From positions 124,001 through 188,000 of the forward strand of contig NZ_QUCM01000004.1 in the NCBI RefSeq assembly GCF_003473545.1: a stretch of DNA of 64,000 nucleotides, read 5' to 3'. This document shows, one piece after another, positions 54,201 to 60,740 of this stretch (its first letter is position 1; each line of letters opens with the position of its first letter). The notes under the pieces are model-generated. The model saw only the letters and a program-made list of their open reading frames with translations, searched no databases and was not told the origin of the DNA. The stretch is from Clostridium sp. AM22-11AC (GTDB lineage Bacteria > Bacillota > Clostridia > Lachnospirales > Lachnospiraceae). A program made the position numbers and the translations under genes.

Positions 54201-54432
54201 CGGTGACCACATCAATGGCGAAGTGGAAGTCCATCTCCACGCCGTCCGAATGGGTGAACTCCAGATACTCCACGGTCTGGCGGAAGTCCCAGTTCTGCTT
54301 GTCCAGACCAATCTTGGCGAAAATCTCGCTGAGGGGGATCTCCTCCTTTTTCTGATCCTCTAAAAATGCCACAAGGTTCAGACTGTCATCGGAACCGCCA
54401 ATAAAGTTGCCCCAGTATTTTTTGATATACAT
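48208..54432 (-). CDS. Giant polyimmunity protein, 2074 aa
   Basis: A chain of immunity-type domains. In order: an uncharacterised N-terminal domain (1-165); DUF2185/Imm33-like (about 170-275, REKPDGGWDSGWRFTAGDE); a TPR block (about 288-398); two unrecognised alpha/beta domains (about 450-800); a second TPR block (about 820-931); SUKH (about 985-1125, LGYKLPAAYIWLMKQHNGG); an acidic linker; DUF4261 (about 1160-1410, MDVFGKEEMEVLNT); SUFU (about 1444-1630, LVTMGMGAHRMNVPEE); an unrecognised domain (about 1720-1835); and DUF4253 at the end (FCPDIVDQEQ, WYFWWD). No signal peptide or membrane segment. AGGAGG lies before the start. Domain names are by eye. Confidence 0.8.
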   Translation of the reverse strand: MYIKKYWGNFIGGSDDSLNLVAFLEDQKKEEIPLSEIFAKIGLDKQNWDFRQTVEYLEFTHSDGVEMDFHFAIDVVTDLAAILLECSVSGSVNLQDLDEYNTPARRIRITATPEEHEAMDKALADFVHAPLEYDISEMMGEDEITDMASQVEMLRKELYEASGRNRNYHVKAEDVKDLLPDWEGADGCIATNRITVEGCKVGYCYREKPDGGWDSGWRFTAGDESEAYMDDPNNAGIYKLNTICNDDPDIIPLLNTPAPCAFERDENGVFQQIKDWKPDEDEEDPDMDILKQCQKWHEEDKHLKIVDALEAIPAEERTPEIDMELARAYNNLADPSEPEGRKLLHQALELMQSHEEELGDTYSWNFRMGYAYYYLDQEGRALRYFEKALELHPGDDPKLNTRQDMEELIDSCKKGISLPQFWECFRERTEDWWETFAEMEAELRQMMDEDKDHTRGAELVAQMEETLNLVFDEISFEMGFNGKKHELILTPEGDKVKLFELVYFQKHAPKEVLEHWNILVGRQPFQNIGLRTENGWDISGEDVQIWLEEQGENSFAISAYCEKLLPMLREEEGRAWWMLTTFTDQVLGEISHMRYIDSFDVLEEPKAEPSFLLSQLPDKLREQGLELSTDPEAYLESYLGYKMEPKQDPDADWRLDVMAGSTCCVPLINGYLNADNDFMDDLHADGAVAGFFCYPLDTLREEEGSQKIFDFRDKLEEVLTGGDGSEVLTLTGGATGLYCGYVDFIAWDIQEALNMAKEFFEGTDIPWAIFHTFRREAGSVSLKQQDDGTETENQDDELDETLTGMDYIPYTQQNAEAFFAQLEQWNDEDEYTRCIQALNAIPENWRNYRTAYALARALENYAIIGDHDEGTLKSKGDKALLRAIEVLESVREEGQDKAEWNMRMAYGYQYLYGQEEKAIPYAQRWAELDPEDENAPAVIRECKAEIRKRQRSRKKKAKFVPGDTPFEGFDLTNFWDDNWYALKEYVSDPPSDELIASVEEELGYKLPAAYIWLMKQHNGGIPVNTCYPCDEPTCWSDDHVAITGIFGIGREKSCSLCGELGSQFMIDEWEYPAIGVAICDCPSAGHDMIFLDYRVCGPQGEPAVVHVDQENDYKITHLADSFEEFVRGLEHESLYDPDEDVEDLEDDADEEKTDRKGSFAGSVLLSKAEWDKEQLIRDLREEWGIVDEEPDEGDEDDENSDDAVVMRVGGMMLIVTLFHGHIPDNEAEINAENNYMWPEAVEVAKAHKAHIVVAVLGEEEKLLERGKLFTKAMAVCCKQKYATGVYTSGVVFEPRFYEGLADMLKEDELPIFNWVWFGLYRSEGGLNGYTYGMDVFGKEEMEVLNTDAEPEELRDFLASLASYVLACDVTLQDGETIGFSADDKHTITRSPGVSLPEEQMTLKIGYEPIKGDPEDDSCDHSDNDDTQDEEEFSNPEVYTEEEMEAVEEHIEQYFGKFENVFHELVSPDIHVDICVVPPSEERDYCTLVTMGMGAHRMNVPEELAEYKLERAELAIALPADWKLVQESMQDERWYWPIRLLKVLARLPIASDTWLGFGHTMDNKENFAENTKLCAAILTGPQSTEEGGEVCTLPGGEEVNFYQVIPLYEDELDYKLEHDVDALLNKMRGISFVVNPTRQNAITRGTLSNDNFDGEMDDASYHLESIEEKELPIDPINAYNHMAIYLRWCMEHDLMGEDFLKEYSEVAKQVKADPASVDLREFIRDELDGCLFSVLFNQQGRAFAGYYYGEGDSPYYPADIDDNALRFFGPERYHSDEFQDEAYLFIPFDEDYYQAMAEVIGERFENWQGQDFDEDTLEPSEVAQAIMEYLDCECTYFPSMADDDPIMSAYSYAQRLGVREGFVPVLIKADDETLLECLVMNADPENDADFYEFDLKTVMEYRKKMLSAPVKDGKAVLEELTGQRKEEAEDDDMDWEEEVLGEMEGGYDNDRFSCYWDSDSHMTYPLILAKIPVKNPWEIFAYLPFGNWNECPDTPELMAVAKYWFEQHGAVPAAMTHDELEFLLPVPVSKEKAMELAAEQYGFCPDIVDQEQDDPTVGNLADVLWQSTVWYFWWD

Positions 54433-54435
54433 GCG

Positions 54436-54906
54436 TCATGCCTCCTGTTCCGAGATCAGCCGCTTGATGAGCCAGTCCAAATGCTCTGACCACACAGGAG
54501 CGATCTCACCGCTGTCCTCGTTCTTCCAAAGATCCACAATCTCACGGATGCCGTCCTCGTCCGGCACCTCGTTTTTGATGTCGGTGAGCTGCCGCAGCAG
54601 GAAAGCAAGGGCTTCTTTGGATGCTGTGAAACCGGTGACTTTATCCCATATAGCTTCTTCATAATCGTAGTCCAGCTTGCCATTATCCTTCCATTGGAAA
54701 TACAGCTCCGCCAGAGCCATCGCAGTATTGTCAAAGAGGAAGTCGATTTGTGAGAAGTCAGCTCCCAGCATGACTTCCTCTTTCATCAGTTCGATCATCT
54801 CGCCCAGATCCATTACCGGATGCTCCGGTACATATTCATTTTTGAGGATGTCCAGTACATCCAACCCTTCGTCACGCTCTAATGCTTTTATGCCCCATGC
54901 TCCCAT
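54436..54906 (-). CDS. DUF4259-like immunity protein
   Basis: 156 residues starting MGAWGIKALERDEGLDVLD, close to the DUF4259 start (MGAWG..DND.A.DFL). Helical and acidic. Ends three bases before the polyimmunity start codon and supplies its ribosome site. DUF4259 is listed among polymorphic toxin immunity families. Confidence 0.6.
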   Translation of the reverse strand: MGAWGIKALERDEGLDVLDILKNEYVPEHPVMDLGEMIELMKEEVMLGADFSQIDFLFDNTAMALAELYFQWKDNGKLDYDYEEAIWDKVTGFTASKEALAFLLRQLTDIKNEVPDEDGIREIVDLWKNEDSGEIAPVWSEHLDWLIKRLISEQEA

Positions 54907-54948
54907 GTCGGCACCTCTCTTTCTTTATTTCGTATCAAGCTTCTATTG

Positions 54949-55923
54949 TCAATCATAGTTCTCCAACCGAATGATAGGCCGATAAAAGTCATAATCTCCG
55001 TTTAGTTCATTGTCCTCCTGCACTTCTGGCTTACAGTGGGGCGAACAGGGTAGGAAACCGAGAAATGGGCCCAGCCCACCGCAGATATTGCATCCGCCGT
55101 CACCGCCGCAGGTGGTAAGCCTATCAGCCTGCACCACTTCCCGCATATAGGGATCGTAGGCGATGGACAGGCCGAAGAAGTTGGGCTCCTCCATGTCATA
55201 GGGCCGGTTCTCATCCTCATCCATGTTCTCAAACCAGTGCAGACGCATGGAGTAGTCTAACCCATCTCCCCATGGAAACAGGGTCCGACACCCGCCGCCA
55301 CACAGGTAGGCCCACTCGTCCGCCGTGGGCAGGGAGAAGCCCCTGTTTTCCAGCATGGCAAGAAGCGCATCGTAGTCTGTGTGGTTATAGATACAGATCT
55401 GAAAGCCCTTTTCCGTCCGCTCAATGCGGGCCGACTGATGCAAGGTAAGACTGCTGCTGTCACTCCAGGCAAAATCACGGAATTCCTTCAGCCAGTCAGG
55501 GTGGACAGTCAGTCTGGGATCATCCATTTTGACTGGCTCCCAGTTAATTTCCTCCAGCTCCCGGCCCACCAGCATGGGTCCAATGGCCGCCTGCCGAACA
55601 GGAGCCATGCTTTCCCGAATCATCTCCTCCGGGTCCCGCTCCATTTCCCATTCTCGGAACAGATACTCCAATTCCTCCCGGCTCTCCTGATTCAATCCCA
55701 CGGCAAACTGCTCCCAGCCCAGGGTGACGGTATCGCCGGGGACAAAGACGAACTCCCGACCATCTTTCTTGAAGATGCCGGTGGTGCAGCTCTGGCCCCA
55801 GCGGTCAAAAGTATGTAGACCGAGAAAGGTCATATCATAACGGGCAGCCAGGCTCTCCATCAGCACCTGCTTCTCGATGTTTTCCATTTGATTGAATTGG
55901 GTGCGGAATAGTCTTTTGTTCAT
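54949..55923 (-). CDS. SUMF1/FGE-like domain protein, immunity-array member
   Basis: 324 residues. The centre shows the formylglycine-generating-enzyme fold signature SLPTADEWAYLCGGG then TLFPWGD, and a YRPIIRL ending like FGE's GFRPVLR. The Cys pair needed for true FGE activity is not evident; Cys residues cluster in CGGDGGCNICGG. Probably a non-catalytic binding protein here. GTAGGAGG upstream of the start. Confidence 0.6.
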   Translation of the reverse strand: MNKRLFRTQFNQMENIEKQVLMESLAARYDMTFLGLHTFDRWGQSCTTGIFKKDGREFVFVPGDTVTLGWEQFAVGLNQESREELEYLFREWEMERDPEEMIRESMAPVRQAAIGPMLVGRELEEINWEPVKMDDPRLTVHPDWLKEFRDFAWSDSSSLTLHQSARIERTEKGFQICIYNHTDYDALLAMLENRGFSLPTADEWAYLCGGGCRTLFPWGDGLDYSMRLHWFENMDEDENRPYDMEEPNFFGLSIAYDPYMREVVQADRLTTCGGDGGCNICGGLGPFLGFLPCSPHCKPEVQEDNELNGDYDFYRPIIRLENYD

Positions 55924-55934
55924 AACAAGTCCTC

Positions 55935-56345
55935 CTACAGCCTATCCAGGTTTTCCTGTAAATCGCCCTGCATCAAGTGCTGGGCAATGGCTTGGTTCAG
56001 TGCCTTATGGGGGTGATAGGCTGCCTGCTCTACATCGTGGAGGCACTCCTCCATCAATGCCTCCGGAGAAATGCCTTCCCGTTTGCCATAAAGATGGCCG
56101 AAGGCATAGCACACGGACTTGAGAAAGTCGAAAATATAGTCGTGATTTCCACGCATACTGGGCAGGTCGTTGAACGAGCCCATACCTCCGTATGCCCGAA
56201 GATGGTGGGCAACCTCCCGCCGCTGGTTCCAGTCCTGAATGTCCCGCTCCAACCAGTCGATCCAGTTTTGGAACTCTGGATGGTCTGCCAGAAGGATGGA
56301 GCGCAGACAGGTCAGAGCCTCGGTATAAATATCAGACTGTTTCAT
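55935..56345 (-). CDS. Hypothetical immunity-array protein (DUF6966-like?)
   Basis: 136 residues, helical: LRSILLADHPEFQNWIDWL, then YGGMGSFNDLPSM. The layout recalls DUF6966 proteins, but I am not certain. The ATG at 56345 overlaps the previous stop by ATGA; a longer frame upstream lies wholly inside the neighbour gene and is not used. Confidence 0.55.
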   Translation of the reverse strand: MKQSDIYTEALTCLRSILLADHPEFQNWIDWLERDIQDWNQRREVAHHLRAYGGMGSFNDLPSMRGNHDYIFDFLKSVCYAFGHLYGKREGISPEALMEECLHDVEQAAYHPHKALNQAIAQHLMQGDLQENLDRL

Positions 56346-57292
56346 TGGCCATCGCTCCCCCAAATACCTCCATAGAGCACACCATCTTTTCCAAGGAACA
56401 ACATCCGGCTGCGAAGCAGGCTGCACTGCTCCACAGCGACCTTGTTTCCGTCACAGGTGGGAATAGCCTCCTGTTTTTTCCCAAGGTGATCACCATGAGC
56501 GGTAAGGAAGTAGAATTTATCCCGTTGCTGGTATCCGCCTTGAAACAGGAAGGTATTGCCGGACGGGGCAACAGAAAAAGCTCCGCTTCCTTCGATTGGC
56601 AGTTCAAATACAAAGTCCTCTTTGAAGTTCGTCCGCACCAGCCGGAATTCATCGTAATAATAAAACCACAGGTTTTCTTCTTCGTCCAGGCTGATGGCGT
56701 AGCAGTCATAGATGGAATAGTTCTCATTCTTCCAGAGAGGAGTTCCCTCCGATGTCCATGCAATCAGGCCGCAAGCACCCAGAGGTTCATCCCAACCGTA
56801 ATTACCAAATACACCTTCGTCAAAGTAGCTGGTAATGATGGTGCCATCTTTTTTTACCACACAGTCTTGAATGCCATCCCCCAGGCAGAAACGGGACAGC
56901 ACAGCTCCGTCCCGGCTGACGATCCAGGCGTTCTGGTCGGGGCCGTTTTCCCGATAGGCGCATCTTGCCCCCAGCAGGAGGAAGTGATCACCTGCGGGCC
57001 GCAAATAATGAAACTGGAACTTCAAGAGGCCAAGAGGAAACAGCGTCGTTTCCAGCACCCGCTGTTCCGCCCAATCCAGCTGGATTTCCACTGCGGTATA
57101 GGTGGAAGGAGTGCTGAGCCAGTCCTTACCCTGTGTTTCGGACGGCTGTTCCATGAGAAGATAGACTTTTCCATCCCTTGCCGTGAAAAAGTCTGTCACT
57201 TCTGTGCCCTCCAGATGTTTTTCCCGGCGCAGCTGGTCCAGGTCAATGATGGAGAACAACGGCAGATTTTTGGCTTTTATAGGTTTGTTCAT
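56342..57292 (-). CDS. Beta-propeller-like hypothetical protein, 316 aa
   Basis: Repeating beta-strand stretches with WD-like turns (GKVYLLMEQP, NAWIVSRDG, GTIITSYFDEG, NLWFYYYDEF, GNTFLFQGGY, DGVLYGGIWG) suggest a six- or seven-bladed propeller. No catalytic residues or signal peptide. AGGAGG before the start. Not a recognised family; context suggests immunity. Confidence 0.6.
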   Translation of the reverse strand: MNKPIKAKNLPLFSIIDLDQLRREKHLEGTEVTDFFTARDGKVYLLMEQPSETQGKDWLSTPSTYTAVEIQLDWAEQRVLETTLFPLGLLKFQFHYLRPAGDHFLLLGARCAYRENGPDQNAWIVSRDGAVLSRFCLGDGIQDCVVKKDGTIITSYFDEGVFGNYGWDEPLGACGLIAWTSEGTPLWKNENYSIYDCYAISLDEEENLWFYYYDEFRLVRTNFKEDFVFELPIEGSGAFSVAPSGNTFLFQGGYQQRDKFYFLTAHGDHLGKKQEAIPTCDGNKVAVEQCSLLRSRMLFLGKDGVLYGGIWGSDGQ

Positions 57293-57307
57293 AGTGTCTC
57301 CTCCTGG

Positions 57308-57607
57308 CTACTTTAACGCTCCATCATAGGTGTGGCTTTCCCAGGCGGCCTCAAATTCCGCCTGCTCTATGACGCAGGCGTGGAACTCCTCACCCCAGAC
57401 ATGGGCGTTCAATTCCTCCACGGTGGGGATCGGCGTGATCTCGATGGCGCCGTCGTAAAGGTCAGGGATATTGCGGGTGCGGCCATCTGCAAAGATGTCA
57501 ATGGAGTGGAGGGCCAGCCGCTCATTTTCTGTATCCACTTCATAGAGGATCACCGACGGTTCTCCCTCCGGTGCGTCCTCCCCAAAAAGCTTGATGTACT
57601 CCATCAT
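57308..57607 (-). CDS. DUF6881-like immunity protein
   Basis: 99 residues. EPSVILYEVDTENERLALHS, IDIFADGRTR and IPTVEELNAHVWGEEFHACV follow the DUF6881 outline (short beta-sheet and a C-terminal helix containing FEAAWE). GAGGG 7 nt before the ATG at 57607. Confidence 0.6.
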   Translation of the reverse strand: MMEYIKLFGEDAPEGEPSVILYEVDTENERLALHSIDIFADGRTRNIPDLYDGAIEITPIPTVEELNAHVWGEEFHACVIEQAEFEAAWESHTYDGALK

Positions 57608-57617
57608 TCCATTTCCC

Positions 57618-57881
57618 TCATTTGAACCAATGCCACCCCGTCATGGTGCCGGTTACCTCATCTATCTGTATTGCAATATCATAATTGCCGCGACAGCCCA
57701 GCAAGGCCGCGAGATGATCGTTTTCCATAATCAAATCATAAAACTCAACCGCTATGTCTTGGAATTCCTTCGGAATTTCCAGTGCAGAGAAGAAATCCAC
57801 TGATTGAGCATTTTGGAAAAATTCAATGGCCGTTTTACTGCATTTTACTATAATCCCTGTTTGAGTGGTCAAATCTTTCAT
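57618..57881 (-). CDS. Hypothetical immunity-array protein, 87 aa
   Basis: A small acidic alpha/beta protein ending TGTMTGWHWFK. Overlaps the Imm51-like gene by ATGA and shares its first residues (MKDL) with it by chance or coupling. Not recognised. More AT-rich than its neighbours. Confidence 0.6.
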   Translation of the reverse strand: MKDLTTQTGIIVKCSKTAIEFFQNAQSVDFFSALEIPKEFQDIAVEFYDLIMENDHLAALLGCRGNYDIAIQIDEVTGTMTGWHWFK

Positions 57882-58318
57882 GCTTTCGCAACCTCGCTCA
57901 TGTTCAGATACATCCCCATCGTTTTTTCATTGTCACAGGCCGCCCGGATCATTTTGGACAGCAGCATCAAATCGTCGATGTATTGGGAGTACACGCAGAA
58001 CACATCCTCGTCAGAGTCGAAGTGAAACAGATCCACGCCGCTGTTATTTTCCTCGAACTCCTGGATCACGCCCCGGACCAGCCGCTCCCAGTCTCCGCTG
58101 CTTCCAGTCAGTCCCAGCCGACGGAATACTTCCGTCCGGAATCCATTGTTGATTTTCAGCAGAAGGGAGAGCGCATAGGGGTGGTGGGGAATGAGAAAGA
58201 ATGGCGCAATCTGCTCCGGCTTCACCCAGATTTTGAAAGGCGGACGCGGGTCAGGTATCCAGGGCAAGATTTCCCATTCGTCCTCCGGCCGGTTTCCGTA
58301 TTGGCAAAGGTCTTTCAT
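57878..58318 (-). CDS. Imm51-like immunity protein
   Basis: 146 residues. The C-terminal stretch VDLFHFDSDEDVFCVYSQYI then LMLLSKMIRAACDN resembles the Imm51 pattern, in which a conserved acidic strand precedes FCxYS. GGAG 8 nt before the start. Assignment by eye. Confidence 0.5.
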   Translation of the reverse strand: MKDLCQYGNRPEDEWEILPWIPDPRPPFKIWVKPEQIAPFFLIPHHPYALSLLLKINNGFRTEVFRRLGLTGSSGDWERLVRGVIQEFEENNSGVDLFHFDSDEDVFCVYSQYIDDLMLLSKMIRAACDNEKTMGMYLNMSEVAKA

Positions 58319-58345
58319 AGTGTTCTCCTTTGTTCTGTCACATTT

Positions 58346-59077
58346 TTAATCCTGCTCTCGATAACTGGCTTCAATGTCAATGAACCGCACATACACGGCG
58401 CAGATTTTGCCCTTGGCGTCATACCCGAAGTAGACAGGATAGTAACCATCCCCCCAGCCGGAGGCAAAGATGGGCAGGTTGCAGTCCGTGCCCGGCACTG
58501 TCCAGTTGAGCCAGTCGCCGCAGTCCCCCTGATATTTGGGGTAGGCTTTGGCGTTTTCTTCCAGAAGATCGCAGAACAGGTCGTTGTAGGGGTCGATGTC
58601 CGGGTCTTCTTCTAAACGCTTGGCCCAGTATGCCTTGAAGGCCGCCTGGGTCTGGATGTCCGCGACACAGCCCATCCCGGCGTCTACGCCAAAGCCAAAA
58701 TACTCGTCCTCTCCCAGTTCCTCGTCCAGATCCTCGTTGCCCACCATGCCCAGTTCATAGCGGACAGGCTTTTCCTGAGAAACCTCCACCTTGACGCAGG
58801 CATAGCGGTCGCCGTATTGTTCGCTGGGCACCACGCAGATTTTTACGGGATAAGTTCCGGCGGGGATCGTTTGAAGGAACGGCAGAGTGTCCTCCAGTTC
58901 CACCAGCGGATCACAGGCGAAAATCTGCCCGGTGGGGAAATGGACGGTGCCGATGTCCAGCACATCCACCGCCATGTTCCCAATCACTTTCTCTGTGAAA
59001 TGGGCCTCCAAGTCATCTTTACAGGTCAATTTATCCTTGATTGCTTCGTATTTGTTCAGCCATTCAGTTGTAGGCAT
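58346..59077 (-). CDS. DUF4241 immunity-like protein
   Basis: 243 residues with the DUF4241 outline: PLVELEDTLPFLQTIPAG, GFGVDAGMGCVADI and SGWGDGYYPVYFGYDAKG. I place the start at the ATG at 59077, 8 nt after AGGAGG. The frame continues upstream without a stop into zinc-ribbon coding sequence, so it may once have been a fused protein. Confidence 0.75.
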   Translation of the reverse strand: MPTTEWLNKYEAIKDKLTCKDDLEAHFTEKVIGNMAVDVLDIGTVHFPTGQIFACDPLVELEDTLPFLQTIPAGTYPVKICVVPSEQYGDRYACVKVEVSQEKPVRYELGMVGNEDLDEELGEDEYFGFGVDAGMGCVADIQTQAAFKAYWAKRLEEDPDIDPYNDLFCDLLEENAKAYPKYQGDCGDWLNWTVPGTDCNLPIFASGWGDGYYPVYFGYDAKGKICAVYVRFIDIEASYREQD

Positions 59078-59292
59078 ATCAGTTTCCTCCTGTTGATTCT
59101 GTTTCTTGATGTACACACTCTTTGAGCCGTCCCAATAGCAGTTCACACACCGGCCATCCTGAAAATAATGGTCACAATTCGGGTAGCCATAGAGAACATG
59201 GGCACATTCTGGCACAGCCCCATCATCTGTGAGGAGCCTTTGAAAAACAGGCTTCCGCACTCATCACAAAGGGCCAGTTCTTTTTCTGCCAT
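59078..59292 (-). pseudogene. Zinc-ribbon protein gene split by a one-base deletion
   Basis: From the ATG at 59292 the frame encodes MAEKELALCDECGSLFFKGS, but it then shifts. The next frame supplies AVPECAHVLYGYPNCDH and CVNCYWDGSKSVYI. Adding one base near 59211-59217 would restore ...LCPECAHVLYG..., giving a regular four-CxxC zinc-ribbon protein of about 60 residues that continues in frame into DUF4241. The start is 6 bases after the DUF5713 stop. Confidence 0.65.
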
Positions 59293-59297
59293 AGGGT

Positions 59298-59624
59298 TCA
59301 CCAGTCCCGTTCCCGGATGGCCTCCTCGGTGTCAATGGGGATGCCAAACCACTCCAGAATGTAGGCCACGGTTGCCGCAATACATTCCCGCGCCACCGTT
59401 TCGATCTCGCTGTCGTTCTCGTCAAACTCCTCCTGGAGATCATTGATGCCGCAGACCGCCTCGTCCAGCGTTTCCTGCACCACTTCGGTGTCGGTTTCGC
59501 CACTCTCCAGCAGGGCGATGACCTTCTGAAGCTCGTCCTTTACCTTGTCCACCAGAAAAGCAGGATAGTAATCGTCCTGATATATCTCGTCCAGCAGCTT
59601 GTAATTGGGGTCAAATGCTTTCAT
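59298..59624 (-). CDS. DUF5713 family protein
   Basis: 108 residues, helical. DDYYPAFLVDKVKDELQKVI and SEIETVARECIAATVAYILE match the DUF5713 outline, a family found near immunity loci. AAAGGAG before the start. Spacing to neighbours is short, consistent with one long transcript. Confidence 0.65.
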   Translation of the reverse strand: MKAFDPNYKLLDEIYQDDYYPAFLVDKVKDELQKVIALLESGETDTEVVQETLDEAVCGINDLQEEFDENDSEIETVARECIAATVAYILEWFGIPIDTEEAIRERDW

Positions 59625-59660
59625 AGGGATTGCTCCTTTCCTCGTGTATGTCAGTCACGC

Positions 59661-60164
59661 TCAGCTCTCATGTGTGATACAGAAAATCTCCTTGTTCAAA
59701 TCAAAGTAGATTACCATCAGTTCGTCGGTAATCTCCGGGTTAAAGGACAGATCCAGAATGAAAACTTGCTGGTTCATCTCGCTATCCACCAGACTGCCGA
59801 ACCGCTTGAGCTTCAAAAAGTCAACCATCTCAGCAAAGGACAGTTTGGCTGGGTCGGTTCCCGGAAAAAGTTCCGCCACAATATCCGGGCCTACATCGTC
59901 CCGATGGAACTCCATGAAAAATGTCACAACGCTATGGTAGCGGCTGTCCTCGTCTGCCAGCGCCGCTTTGATGGCGGCTTTGGCCTTCTCCGCCAATTTC
60001 TCCGCCTCATCCAGCATTTCTCCCACCGCATCCATGACAGCAGGATCGCCGGTCAGTTCTTCCTCTACATCGAAGATAAAGGGTAGTCCCGATTCCTCGG
60101 GAAAGTTGAAGATTTCCTCACCGGGTGTATATGTAAAATCAATGCGTTTACAATTCAGTTTCAT
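59661..60164 (-). CDS. DUF2004-like immunity protein
   Basis: 167 residues: a short strand-rich start (MKLNCKRIDFTYTPGEEIF), two helices (AEKAKAAIKAALADEDSRYH), and a C-terminal sheet with late VDSEMNQQVFILDLSFNPEI. The outline fits DUF2004. The ATG at 60164 has AAGAGG 7 nt upstream; the longer frame above it overlaps Imm17 and is not used. Confidence 0.5.
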   Translation of the reverse strand: MKLNCKRIDFTYTPGEEIFNFPEESGLPFIFDVEEELTGDPAVMDAVGEMLDEAEKLAEKAKAAIKAALADEDSRYHSVVTFFMEFHRDDVGPDIVAELFPGTDPAKLSFAEMVDFLKLKRFGSLVDSEMNQQVFILDLSFNPEITDELMVIYFDLNKEIFCITHES

Positions 60165-60175
60165 AGATATACCTC

Positions 60176-60409
60176 TTATTTCAATTTCAGCACAAATCCC
60201 CAGATGCTCACCACGATCAAAAGGACGCCCAGCAGGAAGAACACCACCCGCCGGTATCCTCTGCTGTGGCGGTGGGCATCCCGCGTACCAGTGGGGTCGC
60301 AGAGCCAGTTCCAGTTGCGGATCGCCCCAATTAAAATCACGGCCCCGATGAGCACCGAGGCAATGTACCAATGCTCTTGCAAAAATGCTGTGATCTGTTC
60401 ACTGTTCAT
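60176..60409 (-). CDS. Imm17-like membrane immunity protein
   Basis: 77 residues with two membrane helices (about 15-32 and 54-75). LIGAIRNWNWLCDPTG between them is the Imm17 signature. GAGGAAG lies before the start. First recognisable immunity gene of the array; it may protect at the membrane. Confidence 0.65.
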   Translation of the reverse strand: MNSEQITAFLQEHWYIASVLIGAVILIGAIRNWNWLCDPTGTRDAHRHSRGYRRVVFFLLGVLLIVVSIWGFVLKLK

Positions 60410-60462
60410 TCTACTTCCTCCTCACGCAAATACCTGCTGGTATTTCTCTTTTCATACTCTTT

Positions 60463-60633
60463 TCAAACAATAAAAAAGCCCCACGCCGCACTGTCATAAA
60501 GACAGGCTGACGCAGGACATGAAGAAGCCGCGTTGAAGGAGCCGCATCCACCAGCAGATGTAGTTTCTTCAACAACCAAAATATTTTTTTCGTATCTTAA
60601 AGCAGCAAATTGCTGTCCAATATATTTGTTCAT
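60463..60633 (-). CDS. 56-residue Cys/Ser/Thr-rich peptide, first frame of the array transcript
   Basis: MNKYIGQQFAALRYEKNILV, then an acidic step and a small-residue C-terminus (GGCGSFNAASSCPASACLYD) ending WGFFIV. This layout resembles a leader-core peptide precursor. There is no good Shine-Dalgarno. It is the first frame after the promoter at 60671-60699. It could be a leader peptide, a modified-peptide precursor or a chance frame; no modifying enzyme gene is seen. Confidence 0.4.
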   Translation of the reverse strand: MNKYIGQQFAALRYEKNILVVEETTSAGGCGSFNAASSCPASACLYDSAAWGFFIV

Positions 60634-60670
60634 AGCGGCACCATTTGTTCTGAGCGTAGTTTTATATCTT

Positions 60671-60699
60671 ATTATATCACAGCACCCCTTCAATGAAAA
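60671..60699 (-). promoter_or_regulatory. Promoter candidate of the immunity array
   Basis: TTTTCA (60694-60699) and TATAAT (60671-60676) with a 17-bp spacer on the minus strand. It would start transcription about 30 bp before the small peptide and could read through all genes to 43.4 kb, which show no strong internal terminator. Confidence 0.55.
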
Positions 60700-60740
60700 T
60701 ATTTTGTTGGAAATGCTAATGAAAAATTTTTGTGAATTTG

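Noticed and set aside
52120..54363. Long plus-strand open frames (363 and 368 codons) opposite the polyimmunity gene, and similar ones at 48280-49233 and 56192-57316
   Set aside because: They lie antisense to well-supported genes in GC-rich DNA, lack ribosome sites and show no recognisable domains; they are shadows caused by high GC.
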